Below, piece by piece: positions 1 through 5,332 of a stretch of DNA of 6,794 bases. Made by a program: the position numbers and the translations under genes. The stretch spans positions 1 through 6,794 of the forward strand of contig CAYOEZ010000240.1 in NCBI GenBank assembly GCA_964402955.1, given 5' to 3'. Positions within the stretch are counted from its first letter, which is position 1; every line of letters starts with the position of its first letter. Origin of the DNA: CAYOEZ01 sp964402955. Lineage in GTDB: Bacteria; Chloroflexota; DTOL01; DAOUCN01. Below the pieces are notes generated by a model, which did not search any database, had not been told where the DNA came from, and saw nothing but the letters and a program-made list of their open reading frames with translations.

Positions 1-236
1 TCGGCGTGACGAGCGCGTGGAGCGAGTTCCTCTTCGCCTATGTCATGATCACGAAAGAGAGCCAGATGACCGTTCCGGTGGGCCTGTCGCAAATGATCCT
101 TGGCGACGTGATGCCTTGGGGTGAGCTGTCTGCAGCCGCGCTGATCATGTCTGTTCCCGTGTTCATCCTGTACACATTGGGGCAGAAGTACATGGTAGGC
201 GGGCTGACCGCTGGCGCAGTCAAGGGCGGCGGGTAG
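1..236 (+). CDS. Carbohydrate ABC transporter permease, MalG type (3' end only)
   Basis: This is the C-terminal 77 residues of an inner-membrane permease of the CUT1 (MalG-like) sugar ABC transporter family; the 5' part lies outside the window. The reading frame is open from base 3 to a TAG at 234-236. The visible part begins with the W-[SN]-E-F-L-F-A segment typical of this family. A last hydrophobic helix follows (about LSAAALIMSVPVFILYTLG), then the family's C-terminal signature Q-[KR]-Y-x-V-x-G-L-T-A-G-A-V-K-G. The EAA loop that contacts the ATPase is upstream and not visible. The protein would import a sugar or oligosaccharide with a binding protein, a MalF-type partner and an ATPase, presumably encoded just to the left. 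A strong terminator 47 bases downstream suggests that this is the last gene of the transporter operon. The family assignment is firm; the substrate is unknown. Confidence 0.93.
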   Translation, partial: GVTSAWSEFLFAYVMITKESQMTVPVGLSQMILGDVMPWGELSAAALIMSVPVFILYTLGQKYMVGGLTAGAVKGGG

Positions 237-283
237 AGCCAGGATGGCAAGACGTACGGTTCGCATGCACCCATAAGTGTGAC

Positions 284-324
284 AAAACAGAGTCTCGACC
301 ATCTACAGACGAGACTCTGTTTTT
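284..324 (+). terminator. Rho-independent terminator after the permease gene
   Basis: A perfect 14-bp inverted repeat (284-297 with 310-323, arms AAAACAGAGTCTCG and CGAGACTCTGTTTT) encloses a 12-base loop and ends in a run of five T (320-324). The A-tract at the 5' base and T-tract at the 3' base mean it could also stop transcription on the minus strand. It separates the transporter operon from the promoter at 337. Confidence 0.93.
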
Positions 325-336
325 GCGCCAGGTTGC

Positions 337-365
337 TTGACCCTACGCTGTTTTCTGACTATAAT
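337..365 (+). promoter_or_regulatory. Sigma-70-type promoter for the enolase-like gene
   Basis: TTGACC (337-342) and TATAAT (360-365) are separated by 17 bp, which is close to the vegetative consensus. The predicted start of transcription is near 371-373. The leader to the start codon at 403 would then be about 30 bases. It sits just after the terminator at 284-324, so the enolase-like gene begins a new transcription unit. An 8-bp palindrome, ATCATGAT (368-375), lies on the predicted start site; it is too short to call an operator. Confidence 0.85.
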
Positions 366-386
366 GCATCATGATCGTTTACACTT

Positions 387-392
387 AAGGAG
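387..392 (+). promoter_or_regulatory. Ribosome binding site that sets the start of the enolase-like gene
   Basis: AAGGAG lies 10 bases before the ATG at 403 and only 1 base before the in-frame ATG at 394. The first spacing is workable and the second is not, so 403 is the likely start. The in-frame ATG at 337 lies inside the -35 box and cannot be used. Confidence 0.75.
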
Positions 393-402
393 AATGAACC
401 TT

Positions 403-1692
403 ATGGCTAATGGAACAGAAATCGTATCAGTTGTCGCTCGACAGGTCTTTTCCGATCGTGGTCACCCGGGCGTTGAGGCCACTGTCAAGACGAATGGCGG
501 CGCAGCCGGAGTGGCGATCTGCACGGCCGGCGTCTCCGTCGGTACCCACGAGGTGGAGTTTGCCTATGACGGCGGCGCCAAGTGGCGGGGCAAAGGCGTC
601 ATGCGCGCCGTCAATAGCGTCAACGACGTGATCGCCCCCGCTGTCAAGGGCATGGATGCAGCCAACCAACAGGCGATCGACAACGTCATGCTAACCCTCA
701 AAGGACCAGACTCGAAGGTCAGCCTGGGTGGCAATGCCACGGCCGCTGTCTCGGCTGCCGTGCTGAAAGCCGCCGCCGCTGCACTTGGCATCCCGCTCTA
801 TCAGCAGATTGGCGGAGTAAGCGCCTGCACGCTGCCGGTTCCGGGCGTTATCGCTCTGGTGGGCAGCGACCGCTATGGCCACGGAGAAAAGTCCGGCGGA
901 AAACCAAGCTATTCCTTCATGGCCTATGGTTTCGAAACCTTCTCCGATGCGTCGTATGCCTGCTGGGATGTCTCGACCGAGTGGAGTGACACGCTCAGCC
1001 GAAAATACGACGTGCCCAAGCATGCGGTGACTCATTCACCCGCCGTCCCCAAGGGCAAGGTCAAAAGCGACCGCGAGATCTGGGATATCATGGTCGAAAC
1101 AATCAACAAGCTCGGCTATGCCGGCAAGATCGGCATCCAGGTTGACGTCGCCACCGACACCTATTGGGACGATGCCATGCAGCGCTACGTGGGTATCTTC
1201 TCGCCCGAGCCCAAGACCAAGGACGACCTGTTCAAGCTCTACCAGTTGATGGTCAATGACTATCCCTTTGTCATCCTGGAAGATCCGCTCAATGAAGACG
1301 ACTATGTGGGCACGGCTGAGCTGACCAAGATGCTGCCCATTCAGATCGTCGGCGACGACCTCTTCACCACCAACCCGGCGCGCGTGCAGAAGGGCATCGA
1401 TGCGGGCGCAGCCAACACGGTTCTGCTCAAGGTCAACCAGATCGGGACGATCAGCGAAGCCCTGGACATGATCCAGCTCGCCTACCGCAATGGCTACGGC
1501 GTCATGCCGTGCAGCAGCCGCGGCGAGGGCGCCGACATTGCCGACTACTGCGTCGGCATCAATGCGGCAACCGTGCGCGAAAGCGGCACCGGCCCCAGCG
1601 GCAACCGCTTCCTACAGATCGAAGCAGAATTGGGCGCACGCGCCAAGTTCCTGGGCAAGAAGGGGCTTAAGGGCTCGTGGGCACGGTCATAA
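403..1692 (+). CDS. Enolase-fold protein with a divergent active site (probably not a glycolytic enolase)
   Basis: This 429-residue protein has the length and full architecture of enolase: an N-terminal capping domain (about 1-130), then the barrel. The C-terminal half is strongly conserved. Metal ligands are D248 (QVDVA), E293 (LEDP) and D318 (VGDDLFTTN), and the catalytic lysine is K343 in LLKVNQIGTISE. The other half of the active site is changed by my eye alignment to yeast and E. coli enolase. The E168 equivalent (QEFM) is S171 (YSFM). The E211 equivalent (GDEGG) is S212 (THSPA). The GG-x-HA loop is replaced by a region about 5 residues longer (about 148-170). The phosphate-binding SHRSG is CSSRG (370-374), with His to S371 and Arg to S372. 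K396 becomes R392. These residues bind and dehydrate 2-phosphoglycerate, so a different substrate, or loss of activity, is inferred. Databases may still call it enolase (eno). It is first in a likely two-gene operon with the dehydrogenase downstream. Confidence 0.88.
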   Translation: MANGTEIVSVVARQVFSDRGHPGVEATVKTNGGAAGVAICTAGVSVGTHEVEFAYDGGAKWRGKGVMRAVNSVNDVIAPAVKGMDAANQQAIDNVMLTLKGPDSKVSLGGNATAAVSAAVLKAAAAALGIPLYQQIGGVSACTLPVPGVIALVGSDRYGHGEKSGGKPSYSFMAYGFETFSDASYACWDVSTEWSDTLSRKYDVPKHAVTHSPAVPKGKVKSDREIWDIMVETINKLGYAGKIGIQVDVATDTYWDDAMQRYVGIFSPEPKTKDDLFKLYQLMVNDYPFVILEDPLNEDDYVGTAELTKMLPIQIVGDDLFTTNPARVQKGIDAGAANTVLLKVNQIGTISEALDMIQLAYRNGYGVMPCSSRGEGADIADYCVGINAATVRESGTGPSGNRFLQIEAELGARAKFLGKKGLKGSWARS

Positions 1693-1716
1693 TCTTTGGG
1701 CGCATGCGGCAGAAGC

Positions 1717-1752
1717 GGCGTCCATGTCCTGTATTGCAGTGACATGGACGCC
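1717..1752 (+). repeat. Long intercistronic hairpin
   Basis: A perfect 12-bp inverted repeat (1717-1728 with 1741-1752; arms GGCGTCCATGTC and GACATGGACGCC) lies in the 87-base gap between the enolase-like and dehydrogenase genes. Inside the 12-base loop, CTG (1729-1731) can pair with CAG (1737-1739). No T-run follows, so it is not a standard terminator. It ends 15 bases before the ribosome binding site at 1768. It could protect the upstream message, limit ribosome or polymerase passage, or be a protein-binding dyad; the sequence does not decide among these. Confidence 0.8.
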
Positions 1753-1767
1753 CGGCCTGCCGTCAAC

Positions 1768-1773
1768 AGGAGG
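1768..1773 (+). promoter_or_regulatory. Ribosome binding site that sets the start of the dehydrogenase
   Basis: A full AGGAGG lies 6 bases before the ATG at 1780. The frame is open further upstream, with ATGs at 1696 and 1744. The first has no comparable site and the second lies within the right arm of the hairpin, so 1780 is chosen. Confidence 0.9.
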
Positions 1774-1779
1774 CAACAC

Positions 1780-2742
1780 ATGAAAGTACTGATGGGACCC
1801 AATACGATGGGATTGGAAAAAGCGATTCCTGATCTGAAGAAGCACTATCCTGCCCTGGACTTCGTGCACTGCCCAAAGCAGGACGACTTGCCCGCTGCCA
1901 TTGCCGACGCCGACATCTTTGTCGGCTGGCTGAGCCGTGACCTGTTCCTGGCCGCCAAGAAGCTCAAGTGGATCCAGTCGCCCAGCAGCGGCATCGACTA
2001 CTACCTCAAGATTGCCGAAATCAAGGACGGCCCGGTGCTGCTCACCAGCGCCAGCGGCACCCATGCCACGCCACTGGCCGAGAGCGCTCTTGCCATGATC
2101 CTCGCCTTCACCCGTGGTATCAGGGACAGCGTTGTCGACCAGCCTAAGCACATCTGGCGCACACGTGATATTCGCTCGAAGCTGGTTGTGGTCAGCGGCT
2201 CGACCATCGGCATCATCGGCCTGGGCAACATCGGCCGCGCCGTTGCCAGGCGCGCCAAAGCCTTCGAGATGAGGGTGATTGCTGTCGATGTCAATACAGC
2301 AAACAGGCCGGACTTCGTTGACGAGTTGTGGGGGCTGGATCGACTCAACGATTTACTGCACAATGCGGACTACGTCGTTGTCACCGTTCCCAGCACGCCA
2401 AGCTCCAGGGGCATGATTGGCGCTGAGGAATTGGCGCTGATGAAGCCAACGGCCATGCTGCTGGGCATCTCGCGCGGCGGGGTCATCGATCAGGACGCTC
2501 TCATTGCAGCGTTGAAAGCAAACAAGATCGGCGCGGCCGCGCTGGACGTGGCTGTGCCCGAACCGCTGCCTCCCGATAACGAGTTGTGGGACATGCCCAA
2601 TGTGCTGATCACGGCGCACATCTCCGGCGGCACACAGTACGAGAGCACCTACGTCATCGAGATTCTGAGCGAGAACCTGGGCAAGTTCCTGCGCAACGAG
2701 CTACCTCTGCGCAACCAGGTCGACAAGAAGCTGGGATTCTAG
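1780..2742 (+). CDS. D-isomer-specific 2-hydroxyacid dehydrogenase
   Basis: This 320-residue cytoplasmic NAD(P)-dependent oxidoreductase belongs to the 2-hydroxyacid dehydrogenase family (relatives include phosphoglycerate, glycerate and glyoxylate reductases). The family interconverts 2-hydroxyacids and 2-oxoacids. The nucleotide fold shows GLGNIG at 147-152. An aspartate, D170, ends the next strand (VIAVD), which usually means NAD rather than NADP. The catalytic triad is complete: R232 in SRGGVID, E261 in VPEPLP and H280 in TAHISGG. The length is normal for the short members without a regulatory ACT domain, so it is not a SerA of the long type. The start has an AGGAGG six bases upstream and matches the usual N-terminus (MKVLM). 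It follows the enolase-like gene on the same strand without a visible promoter of its own, so the two are probably co-transcribed and may act in sequence. The exact substrate cannot be read from the sequence. Confidence 0.93.
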   Translation: MKVLMGPNTMGLEKAIPDLKKHYPALDFVHCPKQDDLPAAIADADIFVGWLSRDLFLAAKKLKWIQSPSSGIDYYLKIAEIKDGPVLLTSASGTHATPLAESALAMILAFTRGIRDSVVDQPKHIWRTRDIRSKLVVVSGSTIGIIGLGNIGRAVARRAKAFEMRVIAVDVNTANRPDFVDELWGLDRLNDLLHNADYVVVTVPSTPSSRGMIGAEELALMKPTAMLLGISRGGVIDQDALIAALKANKIGAAALDVAVPEPLPPDNELWDMPNVLITAHISGGTQYESTYVIEILSENLGKFLRNELPLRNQVDKKLGF

Positions 2743-2764
2743 CGAGCAGGGAGCAAGAACAAAT

Positions 2765-2804
2765 CTTCTGGAGGCAGCGCCGCTTCCAGAAGGCTTTCGT
2801 TTGT
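2765..2804. terminator. Probable bidirectional terminator between convergent genes
   Basis: An 11-bp stem (2765-2775 with 2782-2792, one G-T pair, a perfect outer 8 bp CTTCTGGA/TCCAGAAG) encloses a 6-base loop. On the plus strand it is followed by the T-rich GCTTTCGTTTGT (2793-2804). On the minus strand the stem is followed by ATTTGTTCTTG. It lies between the stop of the dehydrogenase (2742) and the stop of the minus-strand RraA gene (2849), where a shared terminator is expected. Confidence 0.7.
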
Positions 2805-2848
2805 AGGCCAGACACGGCCACCGGCCAGAGAACAGCCACGATGATCTG

Positions 2849-3544
2849 TTACATGCGGCCGTGTTTCTTGTAAACCTCTTCGACGGGAACGCCGGCTGCA
2901 AGATCGCGCCGGGTGGCTTCTTCTTTCTTCTCCAGGTCTTCAACTTTCAGTAAGGTCTCGTAGGCGATGTCTTGCGGGATGACCATGACGCCATCGGCAT
3001 CGCCGACGATCCAGTCCCCGGGATCGACGCGCACCAGGCGCGTGAGCGTGCCCGTCATGAAGATGGGAACCATGACCTCGTCAAACCGCCAACGTTTGGC
3101 CAGCTCGATGGGGCTGGTGTAGCGCACAAAAACCGGCCAGTCTGGAATGTTCAACAGAAACCGGAAATCACGAATACCGCCATCCATGACGATGCCGGCG
3201 GCGCCGTGCTGTTTGGCCGTCAGGCTCATCATCTCGCCCCAGTGCCCCACCTGATCGTCCTTCTCGGCATTCAGCGTGACGACGCAATGGGGAAACATCT
3301 GCTTGAACATGGCATGGTTGGCGAACTTGTCGCCCTGCGGCATTTCGCTGCCCAGGCGCGGCTCGCGCTCTCCGCGCACCGTGAAGGCAGGCCCGGCGAC
3401 GTGCATGGTATGCAGCAGCGGCTTGATCTCCAGTGAGAGGCACTGATTGGGCAGGCCCATCTTGTCCAGGGTATCATAGACGTTGGCTGCGGCGCAGCGC
3501 TGGTAGCGCGTCGCCATCTCTGCAACTGAAATGGGGTCTGACAT
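2849..3544 (-). CDS. RraA family protein (4-hydroxy-4-methyl-2-oxoglutarate aldolase-like)
   Basis: This 231-residue cytoplasmic protein belongs to the RraA / HMG aldolase family, often mislabelled dimethylmenaquinone methyltransferase. Characterised metal-dependent members cleave 4-hydroxy-4-methyl-2-oxoglutarate or oxaloacetate-type substrates to pyruvate; E. coli RraA instead modulates RNase E. Family marks are V-A-G-P-A-F-T-V (49-56), W-G-E at 102-104, D-G-G-I-R-D at 121-126 (R125 binds the substrate carboxylate and D126 the metal in known aldolases), and G-D-A-D-G-V at 181-186. R-D is followed by F-R-F, without the acidic residue I recall three positions on in the aldolases. The C-terminus (about 195-231) is a charged helical tail. 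An AAGGAGG on the minus strand (3554-3560) lies 9 bases before the ATG. Upstream on the same strand is only a dehydratase remnant, which suggests a former sugar-acid operon. In this setting a catabolic aldolase is likelier than an RNase regulator. Confidence 0.9.
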   Translation of the reverse strand: MSDPISVAEMATRYQRCAAANVYDTLDKMGLPNQCLSLEIKPLLHTMHVAGPAFTVRGEREPRLGSEMPQGDKFANHAMFKQMFPHCVVTLNAEKDDQVGHWGEMMSLTAKQHGAAGIVMDGGIRDFRFLLNIPDWPVFVRYTSPIELAKRWRFDEVMVPIFMTGTLTRLVRVDPGDWIVGDADGVMVIPQDIAYETLLKVEDLEKKEEATRRDLAAGVPVEEVYKKHGRM

Positions 3545-3561
3545 CGTAACAAGCCTCCTTG

Positions 3562-3578
3562 CCGGGCGTAGCGCCCGG
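3562..3578 (-). repeat. Short GC-only hairpin beside the RraA ribosome binding site
   Basis: CCGGGCG (3562-3568) and CGCCCGG (3572-3578) form a 7-bp all-GC stem with a 3-base loop. In the minus-strand transcript it sits between the stop of the dehydratase remnant (3580) and the ribosome binding site of the RraA gene (3554-3560), with one base between stem and site. No T-run follows. It may affect translation initiation or message stability. Confidence 0.6.
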
Positions 3579-3579
3579 T

Positions 3580-3717
3580 CTATTCGAAGAACGTGCTGTC
3601 CTTGCGCAGGTGAGCGCGCGCCACATCCTCGTTCAGCGTCAGTCCAAGACCGGGCTTGTCGGGTAGCTTGATGTAGCCGTTCTGGATCAGCGGCTCATCA
3701 CCGAGCACCAGATCATT
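3580..3717 (-). pseudogene. C-terminal remnant of an MR/MLE-family (enolase superfamily) sugar-acid dehydratase
   Basis: Forty-five codons ending in TAG (complement of 3580-3582) encode a tail characteristic of mandelate racemase/muconate lactonizing-type dehydratases such as galactonate, rhamnonate or mannonate dehydratases. The key part reads P-L-I-Q-N-G-Y-I-K-L-P-D-K-P-G-L-G-L-T-L-N-E-D. Upstream of base 3717 the frame stays open to an ATG at 3820-3822, but it then reads into Arg/Cys-rich sequence with no likeness to the family. The roughly 340 or more residues that carry the metal ligands and catalytic lysines are absent, and no other frame of 3718-3822 restores them. The gene has therefore been cut by a deletion or by arrival of the neighbouring secreted-protein block. 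It lies 35 bases upstream of the RraA gene on the same strand, so both probably once shared an operon. A short expressed peptide is possible but would not be an enzyme. Confidence 0.8.
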
Positions 3718-3759
3718 ACAGCGCCGGCTGCAACGGCGACAGGCGACATGGCGCTCCTC

Positions 3760-3789
3760 TTGACGCCTTGGCACAAAAGTGTGTATACT
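3760..3789 (+). promoter_or_regulatory. Sigma-70-type promoter for the secreted protein
   Basis: TTGACG (3760-3765) and TATACT (3784-3789) are 18 bp apart. Transcription should start near 3796, leaving a leader of about 26 bases to the ATG at 3822. It begins only some 43 bases from the end of the truncated dehydratase homology. Confidence 0.8.
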
Positions 3790-3791
3790 TG

Positions 3792-3806
3792 GTGCAGCAG
3801 TTGCAC
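3792..3806. promoter_or_regulatory. Small dyad at the predicted transcription start (possible operator)
   Basis: GTGCA (3792-3796) and TGCAC (3802-3806) form a perfect inverted repeat with a 5-base spacer, placed over the predicted +1 of the promoter at 3760-3789. The position suits a repressor site, but the arms are short and may be chance. Confidence 0.35.
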
Positions 3807-3808
3807 AT

Positions 3809-3816
3809 GAGGAGGT
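3809..3816 (+). promoter_or_regulatory. Ribosome binding site that sets the start of the secreted protein
   Basis: GAGGAGGT lies 5 bases before the ATG at 3822. The in-frame ATG at 3768 lies between the -35 and -10 boxes of the promoter. The ATG at 3807 precedes the binding site. Both are unusable. Confidence 0.9.
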
Positions 3817-3821
3817 CGCCA

Positions 3822-5327
3822 ATGTTAGGCCATTGTGCTCTAGCAGGGAAGCAGAATGTGTATGCTCGTCTTGTTGCCCCGGCGATGTCTGTTATCGTGG
3901 CTCTCTTTGTGGCAACGAGCACGCTATTGCCAGGCAACGCCACAGCACAAAGCAGCCCATTGCACGCCGCCAGCCGCACCCTCGGACGTGATAGCGACCC
4001 CGTCATTATGACGGGACAACAACTCCCCGCTTTCCTCGGCGTTCCACTCAACAAGCTCTTCGTCTATGCCTACAGCGGTGGGGCATGGCAGCAGATTCCC
4101 TGGCAGTTCGACGAGGTGGTGGGCGGCAAGTTCGTCACTGCGGGCGACGGCCTGCTCAGCAACGACGACCAGCTTGTGCTGATGGCGGCCGATAGCGGCG
4201 ACCAGGCGTTAGCCTCGGACTGGATCGATAACCCCAGCGCCAACAGCTACATGCGCTATGAGGTGACAGTGTTCGACCCACTGGCGCCGGGCAACATGGG
4301 GTGGGTCTACGTCTATCGCTCCGACACGCTTGCTGACGCCATCACAAGCAATTACGTTGCTTTCAATGCTGCGCAGACGGTATATACCACCACGCAGTAC
4401 GTGATTGGTCTCTTCCACACGCGTCCCTACGCCACTCGCCTGGAGATGAACAACAGCCACATCAATGCAATTGATCGCAGCAAGGTGCGCTTTCAGTTTC
4501 AGGGCGGCACGCTTATTACCGAGCATAGCAGCATCGATTTGCCGGCCCTGGCCGTCGTACGCGCCGGTCATGTGCGTGTCATTGCCGCAACGACGGGGCA
4601 GGGCCAATCGCTGCAGACCATCGCCTATCGCTCGGCCATGCACTACATCACCGTTATTGATATGTCGACGTCTCCCCTCAATATCCAATACACGCGCTAC
4701 TCGGTGGACATGAGCCCGGCCATGAATGGAGCGCTGTACTACGACGCCAACACAAGCACGCCGCTTGTCGTCGATGGAATCACCGACACGCTGACAACGA
4801 TGCCCGCCAGCGACTGGCAACAGGTCAGCAGCAACACGGGCACTTTCATTCAGATCATGGATCTGGCCGCGCTGAGCGCCACGCAGAAGTTGACGTACTA
4901 CAAAGATAATGCGACGATCGACAACAGCGACACCGGCGACAAGAAATCCTATGGCGATTGCGGGATTCTGCTGCAAATGCCGGCCAAGAAGCTCACGTTC
5001 GACATCTGGCATTACGTTCTGGACGCCAACCAGCCTAGTGTGGGGGCTAGCTATCGCGACCGGGTCAACCATCCTTTACAGGCACTCGCCGGCGGCCAGA
5101 TCAGTCCCTATGCGCCGACGCTGACGCCGACAATCACACGTACGCCAACGCGCACGCTGACGCCGACAATCACGCGTACGCCTACCCGCACGCTGACCCC
5201 GACAATCTCAAACACGCCGTCGCTCACACCGACGCGCACGCTCACACCGACGCGCACGCTCACACCAAGCGCAACGCCCACACCGAAGTGTCGCGTGGCA
5301 CTGCCGGTTATCCTGAGTAGCTGGTGA
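3822..5327 (+). CDS. Secreted protein of unknown function with Thr-Pro stalk and LPVIL tail
   Basis: I do not recognise a named family for this 501-residue protein. Residues 1-42 form a signal peptide: basic residues at K10 and R16, a hydrophobic core at about 17-36, and A-T-A at 40-42 as the likely cleavage site. The mature body (about 43-430) is rich in Asn, Asp, Thr, Ser and aromatic residues, as in extracellular beta-rich proteins. It contains W-Q-Q-I-P-W-Q-F-D-E (89-98) and an Asp/Asn-rich stretch around 108-127 (DGLLSNDDQ). Residues 433-488 are a Thr-Pro stalk: two exact copies of TLTPTITRTPTR, a third degenerate copy, then two TPTRTL units. The last 13 residues, KCRVALPVILSSW, are hydrophobic after a basic residue and resemble the [Y]-LP-L-[VI]-L tails that follow Thr-Pro stalks in many Chloroflexota exported proteins. 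No lipobox or LPxTG motif is present. It has its own promoter and ribosome binding site and appears to be a single-gene unit unrelated to its metabolic neighbours. Confidence 0.85.
   Translation: MLGHCALAGKQNVYARLVAPAMSVIVALFVATSTLLPGNATAQSSPLHAASRTLGRDSDPVIMTGQQLPAFLGVPLNKLFVYAYSGGAWQQIPWQFDEVVGGKFVTAGDGLLSNDDQLVLMAADSGDQALASDWIDNPSANSYMRYEVTVFDPLAPGNMGWVYVYRSDTLADAITSNYVAFNAAQTVYTTTQYVIGLFHTRPYATRLEMNNSHINAIDRSKVRFQFQGGTLITEHSSIDLPALAVVRAGHVRVIAATTGQGQSLQTIAYRSAMHYITVIDMSTSPLNIQYTRYSVDMSPAMNGALYYDANTSTPLVVDGITDTLTTMPASDWQQVSSNTGTFIQIMDLAALSATQKLTYYKDNATIDNSDTGDKKSYGDCGILLQMPAKKLTFDIWHYVLDANQPSVGASYRDRVNHPLQALAGGQISPYAPTLTPTITRTPTRTLTPTITRTPTRTLTPTISNTPSLTPTRTLTPTRTLTPSATPTPKCRVALPVILSSW
5118..5266 (+). 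repeat. In-frame tandem repeats encoding the Thr-Pro stalk
   Basis: A 36-base unit occurs at 5118-5153 and 5154-5189 with only a few differences. A third copy starts at 5190 and stays similar for about 18 bases before it diverges. An 18-base unit (CTCACACCGACGCGCACG) then occurs exactly twice, at 5223-5240 and 5241-5258, with 8 bases of a third copy to 5266. All units are multiples of three and keep the frame, so copy number can change without breaking the gene. Confidence 0.9.
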
Positions 5328-5332
5328 CCTGC

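Noticed and set aside
337..402. Longer N-terminus for the enolase-like protein, starting at ATG 337 or ATG 394
   Set aside because: The first ATG lies in the -35 box of a near-consensus promoter. The second is 1 base from the ribosome binding site. The ATG at 403 has workable spacing and matches where enolases begin.
1696..1779. Longer N-terminus for the dehydrogenase from ATG 1696 or 1744
   Set aside because: These codons lie in or before a strong hairpin and have no ribosome binding site; the extra residues do not resemble the family. AGGAGG points to 1780.
3768..3821. Longer N-terminus for the secreted protein from ATG 3768 or 3807
   Set aside because: ATG 3768 lies between the -35 and -10 boxes and ATG 3807 precedes the ribosome binding site. 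Starting at 3822 also gives a normal signal peptide.
3718..3822. A frameshift rather than truncation of the MR/MLE dehydratase
   Set aside because: None of the minus-strand frames of this stretch continues the dehydratase sequence; it is promoter and leader DNA of the divergent gene.
4209..5072. Open frame of 287 codons antisense to the secreted-protein gene
   Set aside because: It is a shadow of the coding strand without recognisable domains or start signals.
5118..5266. CRISPR-like array from 36-base repeats
   Set aside because: The units abut directly with no spacers, keep the reading frame and encode a Thr-Pro stalk.
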